This document shows, piece by piece, positions 34,641 to 43,454 of a stretch of 64,000 bases of DNA (its first letter is position 1; the number at the start of each line of letters is the position of its first letter). Source of the stretch: Hyphomicrobiales bacterium (lineage in GTDB: Bacteria; Pseudomonadota; Alphaproteobacteria; Rhizobiales; Beijerinckiaceae); NCBI GenBank assembly GCA_028290285.1, contig JAQGKD010000114.1:17259-81258 (forward strand), read 5' to 3'. A program made the translations under genes and the position numbers. Below the pieces are notes generated by a model. That model was not told where the DNA came from. It did not search any database and saw only the letters and a program-made list of their open reading frames with translations.

Positions 34641-36278
34641 ATGGCGCGGGATGTCTTCGACTATGTGATCGTTGGAGCGGGATCTGCTGGTTGCGTCCTG
34701 GCCAATCGCCTGTCTGAGGACAAGGAGGTTTCCGTTCTGCTCCTCGAGGCTGGTACACGCGACATCAACCGCCTGATCTCGATTCCGTTGGGAATGGGCA
34801 AGTTGCATCAACACCAGATGCACGATTGGGGATATCACACGGAGCCAGAGCCAAATCTCGACCAACGCAGCCTGGAGGCGATGCGCGGGAAAGTGCTGGG
34901 CGGCTGTTCGTCCGTCAATGTGATGGCATATACGAGGGGAAACTGCGGCGATTACGATCGCTGGGCACGGGAGGGTGCGGATGGCTGGTCCTATGACGAT
35001 GTACTCCCATATTTTCGTCGCGGCGAAACCTGGGAGGGCGGGGAAAACCCTTGGCGGGGTGGCTCCGGGCCGATAGGGACACAGAGCGCGCGCACGAAAG
35101 ATCCGATCTTTGCCGCGTGGGCTCAGGCAGGATCCGCCGCAGGCTATCCCCTCGTGGACGACTACAACGGGGAAACACAGGAAGGTTTTGGACGAGGCCA
35201 ATACACGATCCGCAATGGCCGGCGTTCCTCTTCGTCACGCGCGTATCTCAGGCCCGCATGGCGACGCCCCAATCTCAAAGTCGAGACGCATGCTCATGCG
35301 CAGAAAATTCTTCTCGAAGGCCGTCGCGCCGTCGGAATCGAGTTCGAGCAACGCGGCCGTTTGCGGTCCGTCCGCGCGGCACGTGAGGTTCTCGTTGCCA
35401 GCGGCACATTCAATTCCCCGCAACTCCTCATGTTGTCCGGAATAGGACCTGCCGACCACCTCAAGGAAATGGGCATTCGGCCCATCGCCGATCTTCCCGT
35501 CGGCGATAATCTTCAGGACCACCTCGGTGTCTGGATCAGCTGGTCCAGACAGCGTCCCGGCGCGTTTCACCGCGAGATGCGGTTCGATCGTATGGCCGCC
35601 AGCATGCTGAGAGCATATTTATTCGGGACGGGACCTGCGACTGTTGTGCCTGGCGGACTTCATGCGTTCATCAAAACGAGGCCGGACCTCGATGTTCCCG
35701 ACATTGAGTTCATGTTCCACACCGTGCCACCGCAGACACGGCTTTGGTTCCCCGGCATTTCGGCTCCCTACAGCGACGCATATGCGATCCGGCCGACCTT
35801 GCTGCATCCAAAGAGCCGCGGTCGCGTGCGCCTGCGTTCGGCACAGCCAGGTGATCCCGTGCGCATCTCCTTCGACTTCTTCAAAGCACCCGAGGACCTG
35901 CCCGCTCTGCGGGAGGGATTCAAGCGCGCTCGCGAAGTGGGGGCACAGGCAGCGCTCGACGAGTATCGTGCGGGGGAGCTGTCGCCGGGTGCGCGCGTTC
36001 AGACTGATGAGGAGATCGATGCATTCATTCGCCGGACCGCACTGACCGCGCATCATCCCGCTGGTACCTGCAAGATGGGCTCGGATGACAGCGCCGTGTG
36101 CGATCCGCAACTACGGGTGCGAGGGATAGAGGGATTACGCGTCTGCGACGCATCAGTGATGCCAGACCTTGTGTCTGCGCACATCAACGCTTGCGTCCTG
36201 ATGGTTGGCGAGAAAGGGGCCGACCTTGTTCGAAGTCGTTCGCCCCTCCGGACGACAACCGCCCCTGACCTGGCGTAG
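34641..36278 (+). CDS. GMC-family FAD-dependent oxidoreductase (choline/alcohol dehydrogenase-like)
   Basis: A 545-residue flavoprotein. The FAD-binding N-terminus is VIVGAGSAGCVLANRLSEDK with ELEAG-type LLLEAGTRD. GMC signature 1 is near GKVLGGCSSVNVMAYTRG and signature 2 near GTFNSPQLLMLSGIGP. The active-site pair is His in TAHHPAGTCKMG and Asn in SAHINACVLM. Such enzymes oxidise primary or benzylic alcohols to aldehydes. Start ATG 34641 is six bases after a run of six G; ATG 34635 directly abuts that run and is unlikely. It is followed by a hydrolase and an LLM oxidoreductase gene on the same strand. Confidence 0.92.
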   Translation: MARDVFDYVIVGAGSAGCVLANRLSEDKEVSVLLLEAGTRDINRLISIPLGMGKLHQHQMHDWGYHTEPEPNLDQRSLEAMRGKVLGGCSSVNVMAYTRGNCGDYDRWAREGADGWSYDDVLPYFRRGETWEGGENPWRGGSGPIGTQSARTKDPIFAAWAQAGSAAGYPLVDDYNGETQEGFGRGQYTIRNGRRSSSSRAYLRPAWRRPNLKVETHAHAQKILLEGRRAVGIEFEQRGRLRSVRAAREVLVASGTFNSPQLLMLSGIGPADHLKEMGIRPIADLPVGDNLQDHLGVWISWSRQRPGAFHREMRFDRMAASMLRAYLFGTGPATVVPGGLHAFIKTRPDLDVPDIEFMFHTVPPQTRLWFPGISAPYSDAYAIRPTLLHPKSRGRVRLRSAQPGDPVRISFDFFKAPEDLPALREGFKRAREVGAQAALDEYRAGELSPGARVQTDEEIDAFIRRTALTAHHPAGTCKMGSDDSAVCDPQLRVRGIEGLRVCDASVMPDLVSAHINACVLMVGEKGADLVRSRSPLRTTTAPDLA

Positions 36279-36384
36279 CGCGTCACGTCGCAATGACAAT
36301 CTGCACGGCATTCCACTGACGCGAAATGCGTGGGCGTGCCGGCTTTTCTGCCGATGAGATCGCTGCCTGACAGGAGATTGGGCT

Positions 36385-37161
36385 TTGAAACAACAAGAAC
36401 ACAGCACCGAGTACGACCTTACGGTCAGGCGGCGCGGGAGCCGCGGCCCCCTGATCGTTTTCCTGCATGGAGAGGATGGAACGGCCAGGTCTGGTCCGTT
36501 CCTCGAAGCCCTCGGCGAACACGCGCGCGTCATTGAAGTGGTCTTGCCCGGATACGATGGGACTCCGATCCCGGCCTGGCTCGACGACATGCAGGACCTG
36601 GCATTCTTCCTGACCGAGTGGATGAAAAGGGAAGCCGCGTCGAACATTCATCTTGTCGGACATTCGCTCGGCGGCTGGCTCGCAGCCGAGATGGCAATGC
36701 TGAATTCCACGAGACTTGCGAGCCTTACGCTGATCGCGCCAGGCGGCCTCCGACAGGAAGGAACCAAGCTGTTCGACGTCTTCCTTGCGGCGTCCACGGA
36801 GGTCGCGAGGGCCTCGGTTCGCGACGCTGACCTCGCAGCACAACTGGTTCTTGATGCATCGGCAGAAGATCGCGCGGATCTCCTCCTGCAGAACAGATTC
36901 ATGACGGCACGTCTTGCATGGCAACCGAGGTTCTACAGTCCTCGCCTTGCGAAGTGGCTGCATCTGGTCGCGCTGCCGACGCAGATCATCTGGGGCGCAG
37001 AAGACCGGATTTTCCCAGTCGGGCTTATGGCGGCCTTCGAGTCCCGGCTTACGCACAGCACAACGCATGTTCTGACATCCTGCGGGCACCTTCCGCATAC
37101 CGAACGCACGCAAGACGTGGCTGAACTTGTCCGGCTATTCACGCGGGGATTTCCTTCATGA
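36385..37161 (+). CDS. Alpha/beta hydrolase
   Basis: A 258-residue serine hydrolase. The oxyanion loop is FLHGEDG, the nucleophile elbow is LVGHSLGGW (serine near residue 94), the acid is in IWGAEDRIFP and the base histidine is in SCGHLPHTE. Close relatives include C-C bond hydrolases and esterases; the substrate is not readable. The start is TTG preceded by an aggag site at a suitable distance. The stop overlaps the ATG of the LLM oxidoreductase gene (ATGA), indicating coupled translation and probably a shared pathway. Confidence 0.87.
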   Translation: MKQQEHSTEYDLTVRRRGSRGPLIVFLHGEDGTARSGPFLEALGEHARVIEVVLPGYDGTPIPAWLDDMQDLAFFLTEWMKREAASNIHLVGHSLGGWLAAEMAMLNSTRLASLTLIAPGGLRQEGTKLFDVFLAASTEVARASVRDADLAAQLVLDASAEDRADLLLQNRFMTARLAWQPRFYSPRLAKWLHLVALPTQIIWGAEDRIFPVGLMAAFESRLTHSTTHVLTSCGHLPHTERTQDVAELVRLFTRGFPS

Positions 37162-38315
37162 AGTTCTTCTTCTTTCACCTCATGCCTTATGCCGATCTCG
37201 ATCTCGAGTTCGACAAATCCTATCCAGCGACGTGGGTCGTTCTTCCCAACAGCTATTACGACCCCCAAAGAGGGCACAAGCTTTACAACAGGTATCTGGA
37301 CGAACTCGAATACGCCGACGAACTCGGGTTCGATGGCATTTGCGTCAACGAGCACCATCAGACCGCCTATGGCATGATGCCGGCTCCGTCTGTTCTTGCA
37401 GGTGCTCTGTCGCGGCGTACGAAAAACGCGAAGATCGCGGTGCTCGGCCGCGCCTTGCCCCTGCTCAACAACCCTCTGGTGGTGGCGGAAGAGTTCGCGA
37501 TCCTCGACAATATTACCGGCGGACGCCTTGTTGCCGGCTTTGTCCGCGGCATCGGATCCGAATACCACAGCACCGGGATGAACCCGACGGAAAGTCACGA
37601 CCGCTTCCACGAGGCGCACGACCTCATCCTGCGCGCATGGACGGAGGTCGGCCCCTTCAGTCACGAAGGCAAGTACTACAACCTGAATTATGTAAACCTC
37701 TGGCCCCGCCCCTTTCAGAAGCCGCACCCGCCGATCTGGATCCCATCCCAAGGCTCGCGCGAGACCATCGAATGGGCGGCAGCGAAGGAGCGCCGCTACA
37801 CCTACCTGCAGACGTTCAGCCCCGTCAGTGCTCTTTACAAGTTCATGGCAATGTACAGGGAAGCCGCGCGCCGATCGGGCTACGAGCCGTCGCCCGATCA
37901 ACTGGGCTGGTCAGTCAACACCTATGTCGCCGACAGCGACGAACAGGCGCTGCGCGAGTCCCGGCCGCATATCGAGGCCTTCGTCAACAAGTTCCTCCGC
38001 AAGCCGATGGATATGCTCCTCCCTCCCGGCTACCTTTCACTTTCCTCGATGAAGGGGGTCATGCAGGCCAAGCAGAGCCTGACCGGCATGCGCAGCGTTG
38101 AAGATCTCATCAAGAACGGGCAGTTCATCTGTGGCAGCCCGGAGACCGTCCGCGCGCAACTCGAAGAACACCAGGATAAGGCCGGCTTCACGTATTTGCT
38201 GCCAAACCTGCAATTCGGAACTCTGCCAGCCGACCTCACGCGCCGCAACATGGAACGTTTCGCGGCCGACGTCATGCCGCATCTACGCAACCGCGCACCG
38301 CCGGCGGGCCTATGA
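37158..38315 (+). CDS. LLM-class (luciferase-like) flavin-dependent monooxygenase
   Basis: A 385-residue TIM-barrel protein of the bacterial luciferase family, using FMNH2 (or F420) and O2. Family features are ELEYADELGFDGICVNEHHQ, the segment RTKNAKIAVLGRALPLLNNP, AILDNITGGRLVAGFVRGIG, and HEGKYYNLNYVNLWPRPFQK followed by HPPIWIPSQGS. Enzymes of this type cleave C-C, C-S or C-N bonds or insert oxygen into ketones. It is translationally coupled to the hydrolase upstream. No dedicated flavin reductase lies beside it; the HpaC-like reductase at 60697 is far away. Confidence 0.9.
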   Translation: MKFFFFHLMPYADLDLEFDKSYPATWVVLPNSYYDPQRGHKLYNRYLDELEYADELGFDGICVNEHHQTAYGMMPAPSVLAGALSRRTKNAKIAVLGRALPLLNNPLVVAEEFAILDNITGGRLVAGFVRGIGSEYHSTGMNPTESHDRFHEAHDLILRAWTEVGPFSHEGKYYNLNYVNLWPRPFQKPHPPIWIPSQGSRETIEWAAAKERRYTYLQTFSPVSALYKFMAMYREAARRSGYEPSPDQLGWSVNTYVADSDEQALRESRPHIEAFVNKFLRKPMDMLLPPGYLSLSSMKGVMQAKQSLTGMRSVEDLIKNGQFICGSPETVRAQLEEHQDKAGFTYLLPNLQFGTLPADLTRRNMERFAADVMPHLRNRAPPAGL

Positions 38316-38345
38316 CCCGACGCATGATAGAACGCAAAGCGGAGT

Positions 38346-39398
38346 TTACCCTGCGCGCTTGTAGGGTCCGAGTTCCGCAAGCGCCGCGTCGACGTAGGAC
38401 AGATCGACGATCTGCGCCGCTTTGATGCTGCTGCCGACAAGACCCAGTCCCTGCACGAAAGCGAGGTCTTTTTCCAGACTGGCAAGATTTGGCCTGCCGT
38501 CGGGATCGCAGGCGCTGGGCACCATTGTCTTGAGCAGGTCGATGTCCTTCACGCGCGAGTACTTGGCGATGATCGCCATGACCTCGTCGCCTTTCGGACC
38601 AGCGAAATGGCCGTCATATTGCGCGTCGTTCATGTCTCGCGCGCCGCGTATGAATGCAATCATGAATCGCACGCCGACATCGCGCCGCTTGGCAATAAAC
38701 TCCGAACCGAACGTGACAACGGCCGCCTGTTGGTCAGGGTAGAAGGTGTCGACGGTCGTAAAACGTCTCGCAATGCCGCGCTTTTCGGCGAGCGAAACCG
38801 TGGGTTCAGAAACTATGGCGACGTCGATCGCCTTGTTCTGAAGCCCGGCGAACTGATCTCCAGTGCTGAGATACACGCGCTCGCAATCCGTGAACGCGAG
38901 ACCGCCGCGCTTCATGGCTTCGTTCAGGATCGATTGCTCGCCGGCACTTCCGATCGCGGGTATAGCCACCTTGAGCCCCTTGAGGTCCTTGAAATCCGCA
39001 AAGCGCCCCGTGTCCATGAGGTCCTGACGCACGAGAATGGATTCAAAACCATATTTTAGTGCATTTCGCGCCTTGTCTGCCACGATCCTGACGGGAATGC
39101 CTCGCTCCGCAGCATTGTACAGGCCTGCGGAAACAGCCCCGCCGCTGACGTCGAGCTGCCCGGTGCCCAGCGACGCGATCATCTTCGCACCCGATGGAAA
39201 ATCCGCGATGTCCACATCAAGGCCGACATCGCGGAAGTAACCCTTCGCGTCGGCGATGAAGAAAGGTGCATCGCTGATGGTGTTCACGATGCCCAACGTG
39301 ACGCGATCGGCTCCTTTGCCCTGAGCAAGCGCGAGACGCGAGGAACCAATTGAAGCCAAACTAGACGCGACGAATGTCCGTCTGCTGATCCGGGCCAT
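38346..39398 (-). CDS. Periplasmic solute-binding protein (NMT1/THI5-like), Tat-type leader
   Basis: A 350-residue receptor with a twin-arginine leader (ARISRRTFVASSLASIG, cleavage near LALAQG). Core motifs are LGIVNTISDAPFFIADAKGY, FPSGAKMIASLGTGQLDVSG, and LKVAIPAIGSAGEQSILNEA. NMT1/THI5-like receptors bind pyrimidines, aromatic acids or sulfonates. No permease or ATPase gene adjoins it. It faces the LLM operon convergently, ending 30 bp from it, so it may supply the same pathway; this is inference. Confidence 0.87.
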   Translation of the reverse strand: MARISRRTFVASSLASIGSSRLALAQGKGADRVTLGIVNTISDAPFFIADAKGYFRDVGLDVDIADFPSGAKMIASLGTGQLDVSGGAVSAGLYNAAERGIPVRIVADKARNALKYGFESILVRQDLMDTGRFADFKDLKGLKVAIPAIGSAGEQSILNEAMKRGGLAFTDCERVYLSTGDQFAGLQNKAIDVAIVSEPTVSLAEKRGIARRFTTVDTFYPDQQAAVVTFGSEFIAKRRDVGVRFMIAFIRGARDMNDAQYDGHFAGPKGDEVMAIIAKYSRVKDIDLLKTMVPSACDPDGRPNLASLEKDLAFVQGLGLVGSSIKAAQIVDLSYVDAALAELGPYKRAG

Positions 39399-39594
39399 GC
39401 TGATCCTCCCAAAATCTTGTTCGATATCGGCTTCTTCCGAGCCGTGTCAGGATCAGACGCGATGCCGGATGCGGTGTCAACGGCGATAGAGGATCACACA
39501 AAACGTGCGGAGCAAGCGCGCACGGCTTGCTCGGCACCCTGCCGAAATGGCATGGCCGCTATCCGGATGCGTGACGGTCCCAAGCCAGAGTCCA

Positions 39595-40743
39595 TCAGTG
39601 CGAGCTGGCGACGTGCACCGTGCCGCCTTCTACCGTTTGGCGCGCCGTGAAGCTAAACTTGCGGCGAACCCGCAGGATGGGCTTCTCAAACAGATGCCAC
39701 GAAGCCATGGCGAAGGCCGTGACCAGTATTATGGAAGCCATGAAATGCGTCATTGGAGTGAACCGCCCAGGAAATATCTGGACAAGCGATTGCTGCAGGG
39801 GAAACCCATAAAGGTAGATCCCGTAAGAATAATCTCCGCCGGAGTAGAGAGGAATGGCGGGGATGTCCGACGCCCCGATGGCCACAGTTAGATAAACGAG
39901 CGCCGGAAGGGCGATGTCATCGCCCAGGGTGTCTGGGAATAGGTAAACCGCTGTAATGGTAAGGGCTGCCACCGCAGCACAAGTTGAGTTCATTGGTATT
40001 CGATGCCGGAGCACGTAGGCGAGCGAACCGGTAACAAAATAGATGTACAGCAGGGATCGTTCGGGCCACGTGAAATGATGGATGGCTGATTTGAACGCTG
40101 CGGCCTGAAAGATTGCGAATCCCGAGGCGTCCAGGGGGTTGAAGCCCGTGTACCTGAGCCAAAAGACTGTGATCATGAACGTGCTTGCAACGCAAATGAA
40201 CAACGGCGTCCGCTTGATCGAACCGCTTACGATAAGCGTCGATATGATCGCATAACAGCCAAGTTCGAACGGAACCGTCCATAAAGATCCGTTGACCGTT
40301 TGTGGAAAGGGCGTCGCTTCGAAGACGCCAGGCAATACATAGTGGATTATGCCGAAGACATTAGCGAAGTAGGCGCGAAACTCATAAGCGGTAAAGTATT
40401 CATGTAGCGATGCGCTGGTAAGAAGGGGTCCCAAAATCATTGCCGAGATCATGATGTCCATCGCGAGCGCAGGCAGAATTCGCATGCCCCTGTTCAACAA
40501 GAAGTCGCGGAGCTTCAAACGCATTGCACTTCCGGTGATCAGGAAGCCGCTGAGTGCGAAAAACATTGGCACGAGCGCTGAGTGGAACGCTCGGCCGACG
40601 CCTGATTGGAAAATACCGTCGTTTCCCAGCACTATGAGAGCTGAATGCGTGCCCAAAATCGAAAGCGAAAGTGCGATACGAAGAAAATCAAACCCCGACG
40701 CAATGCCTCCGCGTTCATCTAGAACGCTGCCAATAGTTCTCAT
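39595..40743 (-). CDS. Acyltransferase 3 family membrane protein (OafA/YrhL-like)
   Basis: A 382-residue polytopic inner-membrane protein with about 10 hydrophobic segments. It shows the acyltransferase-3 opening (LRIALSLSILGTHSALIVLG, with the conserved histidine), LVPMFFALSGFLITGSAMRL and a late DYSYGIYLYGFPLQQSL segment. Family members O-acetylate lipopolysaccharide, exopolysaccharide or Nod factors using cytoplasmic acyl donors. There is no polysaccharide cluster around it, so the acceptor is unknown. The base composition appears slightly lower in GC than its neighbours, consistent with an acquired gene. Confidence 0.88.
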   Translation of the reverse strand: MRTIGSVLDERGGIASGFDFLRIALSLSILGTHSALIVLGNDGIFQSGVGRAFHSALVPMFFALSGFLITGSAMRLKLRDFLLNRGMRILPALAMDIMISAMILGPLLTSASLHEYFTAYEFRAYFANVFGIIHYVLPGVFEATPFPQTVNGSLWTVPFELGCYAIISTLIVSGSIKRTPLFICVASTFMITVFWLRYTGFNPLDASGFAIFQAAAFKSAIHHFTWPERSLLYIYFVTGSLAYVLRHRIPMNSTCAAVAALTITAVYLFPDTLGDDIALPALVYLTVAIGASDIPAIPLYSGGDYSYGIYLYGFPLQQSLVQIFPGRFTPMTHFMASIILVTAFAMASWHLFEKPILRVRRKFSFTARQTVEGGTVHVASSH

Positions 40744-41353
40744 GCCACCTCCATGCTTTATGCCAAAGGGCTTCTATATTACGTCGAATTTCTTGTCACT
40801 TAACGATTTTGAAATCGGATTAATCCGCCTAGAAAGCTCAGGTGCAGCAGTTGGGCGCCGCTACCGCCGCACCCGCGCCCGCTCTTGTCGGCGCGTTCTG
40901 CGTTAGGCTCGGCGGCGTCAGCTTCGTCATGGTGACGCTTGCCCTCTCGCAGCTCCTTTAGTCAGGCGCGATCCAATGGCGTCCACTGACCGGCGATTCC
41001 GATGGAATTGACGGATTGCTGCGGCCCAGCCTCTACGGCCTCGATTTCTGCTTTTCTGCAGCATGGTCGTGCTCGGAGGCAAGGGGACCCTTGTCGGTCC
41101 TCTCGTCGGTGCGTGCATCTTCCTGCTGATGAGAACGAGGCCGTTGACAAGACGCTGGTCACGGCTGCAAAGCGCATGAAGGCATGGTGGACACAGTATC
41201 CCCTTGGCGCTGTCGCCCTCATCACCCACTTCTGGCGTGTCCTCATGAAATGCTCACCCATCTGGTTGAGCCAGCTTCAAACCCAAGGCTGAGTACTGCT
41301 GTGCTGGTGGGCATGCTAAGACGTAGGATGAACAGCGCTTCAAAGGGTTGCCC
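40744..41353. other. Intergenic region containing the livM remnant
   Basis: About 610 bases between the acyltransferase start and the LprI-like gene. The central part is the livM fossil. The last 200 bases (about 41140-41340) contain no recognisable coding sequence on either strand. Confidence 0.5.
40842..41137 (+). pseudogene. livM: Decayed livM (branched-chain amino acid ABC permease) remnant
   Basis: Frame 40842 onwards encodes LVGAFCVRLGGVSFVMVTLA then LSQLL, an in-frame TAG (40959-40961), and IQWRPLTGDSDGIDGLLRPS followed by LYGLDF. This matches the central helices and TGGSDG-type loop of LivM permeases. A different frame from 41063 encodes MVVLGGKGTLVGPLVGACIF, matching the later VVIGGMGTLLGP motif. 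A stop codon, a frame change and a large internal deletion show that it is non-functional. No other liv genes are present. Confidence 0.65.
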
Positions 41354-41983
41354 ATGCGATTCATGTTTCCCCTCGGCCTTATAGCCGCGATTTGCCTGCA
41401 CGCTCCCGCAAACGCGGCAAGCTTCGATTGCGCGAAGGCAAAGATGCCAATCGAGAAGAAGATTTGCTCGGATGCCGCGCTCGGGCGTGCGGACGAGGAG
41501 CTCTCCCGCGTTTACCAGAAGCGATCGCACGATTTTCCAATCCCGGAGTTCGTGAAGGATTCGGAGCGTGTCTGGCTTCGGTCGCTTCCGAGCTGCCTGC
41601 CCGACGTGAAAGCGTGCCTTGCAACCGTCCGCGAACGCATCGACCAGCTGAACTCGTGGGCTGATCCCAAGGTATATACGAGTTACGGCAAGGCATTTGA
41701 CCATGAAGGTATCACGCTCGTGCTGGTTACCCGCAACGGAGCGCCATGGCTGGACTGGTATGGTAGCTGGATGCCCGACGCGTATCGCTCCCGTCCGTTC
41801 CCGGATGGCTTCATCGCCCAGGAGAGTGGTGCCCTGACGAAGACTGGCGCCAAGTACACACTCACCGATCACAAGGATGCATCGATCCTGATCTCGGACG
41901 AGAAGATCACGTTCGAGGGAGACGGGATGTCACTCACCGCCCGTCAGGGACCAATTGCCGGCGATTTTTTAAGGGTTCGATAG
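41354..41983 (+). CDS. Exported protein with an N-terminal LprI-like (lysozyme-inhibitor-type) domain
   Basis: A 209-residue secreted protein with a signal peptide (MRFMFPLGLIAAICLHAPAN, cleaved after AANA-like sequence). An LprI-type region (about 22-98) follows, with FDCAKAKMPIEKKICSDAAL, ADEELSRVYQKR and SLPSCLPDVKACLATVRERI, holding four cysteines. The C-terminal 110 residues form a beta-rich region I do not recognise. LprI homologues in mycobacteria inhibit lysozyme; that function is not established here. ATG 41354 follows aaaggg; the TTG at 41348 is too close to that site. Confidence 0.8.
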   Translation: MRFMFPLGLIAAICLHAPANAASFDCAKAKMPIEKKICSDAALGRADEELSRVYQKRSHDFPIPEFVKDSERVWLRSLPSCLPDVKACLATVRERIDQLNSWADPKVYTSYGKAFDHEGITLVLVTRNGAPWLDWYGSWMPDAYRSRPFPDGFIAQESGALTKTGAKYTLTDHKDASILISDEKITFEGDGMSLTARQGPIAGDFLRVR

Positions 41984-42354
41984 CGCGGAGCGGACTGTGC
42001 CGAGCGACCTCTTTTGCCCCACTGCGAACGCTCTGACCTGTGGCATGCGCACCAATAACGGCAACAGGCCGACGTCAGACCTTCACTGCGGCGCCCGTTC
42101 CGTCGAGCTGATCGGATTTCCACCAGTCGCTCGGTTGGATTCAGCACTCCCCTTGCGCCAGCCTACGCGAAGGCCGAAATACGATCCGGAACGCAGATCG
42201 GCTGAGTGGTCCCACTCAGTTCTGCCCCGACTGTGAGCATTCGCGACGGATGTCCCGCTCTGATCCCATCGGCGGCCCCCGACGCAGCTACGTCCAAGGT
42301 GCACGAGTGAACCTGCAGGGGCAGCGCGCCGTTCTCCTCGCAAGGGAGGCAAGC
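41984..42354. other. Intergenic region upstream of a small conserved gene
   Basis: About 370 bases with no supported gene. It contains an 8-bp inverted repeat, CTGAGTGG/CCACTCAG (42202-42219, 2-base spacer), that could be an operator. The strong gggagg site for the next gene ends the region. Confidence 0.45.
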
Positions 42355-42583
42355 ATGACCTTTTCGGACCGCCATCGCGACAAGAACGGCCAAATCAGCC
42401 GGAAGCACAGCAACACGCTCGTGCGCACGCTGCGCACTATATACGGCCCATTCTTCGCGCCGGGCTTCGCGGCGGCCGACGAGCTCAAGGACGTGCACGA
42501 AAGGCTCGACAAGCCCTCGCTCCATCTCCATCGCGACCACGACGGCAGCGCACCTGTACCAGGAGATCGCGCAGCACGCGTGA
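42355..42583 (+). pseudogene. Small conserved alphaproteobacterial protein with an apparent +1 frameshift
   Basis: ATG 42355, after a strong gggagg site, begins MTFSDRHRDKNGQISRKHSN followed by TLVRTLRTIYGPFFAPGF. This resembles a small family in this order that starts DRHRDKNGEIGKKHGNT and ends in HDxGxLxxxI-type sequence. The open frame runs past the expected end to 42603. Removing one G at about 42550 instead gives HLYQEIAQHA and a TGA at 42581-42583, matching the expected C-terminus. It is either a recent frameshift or a sequencing error. The family's function is unknown to me. Confidence 0.55.
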
Positions 42584-42608
42584 TCCTGGAGCGCCGCCGG
42601 TGAACCCT

Positions 42609-43217
42609 ATGCACGAGACCGACGTCGCGCTGCTCGGGGACTCGATCTTCGACAGCCGTCCCTACCTGCACGGACAGCCGGATATGGCGGATCGCCTGGT
42701 GAAGGTGCTCGGGTGCCGGGCCACGCTGCTGGCCGTCTCGGGAAGCCGCCTGGCAGACGTGCCCCGCCAGCTCGCGCGCCTGCCAGGGCGCACGACGCAC
42801 ATCGTGGTCAGCGCCGGGGGCAACGACCTCCTCGACCTGGGGCGGCGGCTGAGGGGCGGTACCGGCAACATGCTCGCACGGCTCGGGGAGGCGGCGGGCC
42901 TGTTGAAGGAGTTCAATGGCCAATACGGCGAGATGTGCCGGGCGATCGCCGCACGCGGGCTGCCTGCCGCACTCTGCACGATCTATGAACCACCCGTCGA
43001 CGATCCGGTGCTGCGGCAGCTTGGCTCCGCGGCCCTGCACATGGTCAACACGGCCATCCTGTCTGAGGCCCGAAGCTGCGGTCTGGAGGTGATCGACCTG
43101 CGGGCGATCTGCCGGGAGCCGGCAGACTTCTTCGATCCGATCCATCCCTCGGCGCATGGCGCCGATAAGATCGCCGCAGTCCTGGCGCAGTGGGTTCGGA
43201 AAGCCTCTCGTCGTTGA
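42609..43217 (+). CDS. SGNH/GDSL-family hydrolase
   Basis: A 202-residue cytoplasmic esterase-type protein. The four SGNH blocks are visible: GDSIFD with the nucleophilic serine (residue 12), the block II glycine in AVSGSRLAD, SAGGNDLLDL (block III) and FFDPIHPSAHGADKIA with the catalytic aspartate and histidine. No signal peptide is present. ATG 42609 is used; a GTG at 42600 is an alternative. The substrate could be any short acyl or acetyl ester. It follows the frameshifted small gene by 25 bp. Confidence 0.87.
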   Translation: MHETDVALLGDSIFDSRPYLHGQPDMADRLVKVLGCRATLLAVSGSRLADVPRQLARLPGRTTHIVVSAGGNDLLDLGRRLRGGTGNMLARLGEAAGLLKEFNGQYGEMCRAIAARGLPAALCTIYEPPVDDPVLRQLGSAALHMVNTAILSEARSCGLEVIDLRAICREPADFFDPIHPSAHGADKIAAVLAQWVRKASRR

Positions 43218-43227
43218 ACGCGGAGGA

Positions 43228-43389
43228 TCAAGCACTTCGCCTTTGCCTCGGTGCCGATCTGCCCTTTGACTCATAGGCAGACTGCGCTATCTGCCTTGGC
43301 TTGAGCTGACCCTTCAGCCCAACGGGACGACCACGCCTGACGAGCAGGTCACGGAATGCCTTGTCAGTTAGTTCCTGAAATTCGCGCAT
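43228..43389 (-). CDS. Short hypothetical protein, possibly conserved
   Basis: A 53-codon frame on the minus strand starting MREFQELTDKAFRDLLVRRG then RPVGLKGQLKPRQ. It resembles small alphaproteobacterial proteins with FxDLLxKHGRPVxLKxAL-type sequence. An in-frame stop about 13 codons upstream limits the frame, and a gagggc site precedes the ATG. It is basic and helical with no other visible feature. It lies in the gap between the GDSL gene and the RsbP-like kinase gene. Confidence 0.4.
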   Translation of the reverse strand: MREFQELTDKAFRDLLVRRGRPVGLKGQLKPRQIAQSAYESKGRSAPRQRRSA

Positions 43390-43454
43390 GCCCTCGCGGG
43401 CGAAGATCGCAGGCTGATCGGCGCCTCACCAAAAGTTGGCTCGCCGGGAAGGTG

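Noticed and set aside
42415..42435. GTGCGCA-N3-TGCGCAC palindrome resembling the IclR operator
   Set aside because: It lies inside the small conserved coding sequence (encoding LVRTLRT), and the GTGCGC and GCGCAC arms are spaced 5 rather than 3 bases apart.
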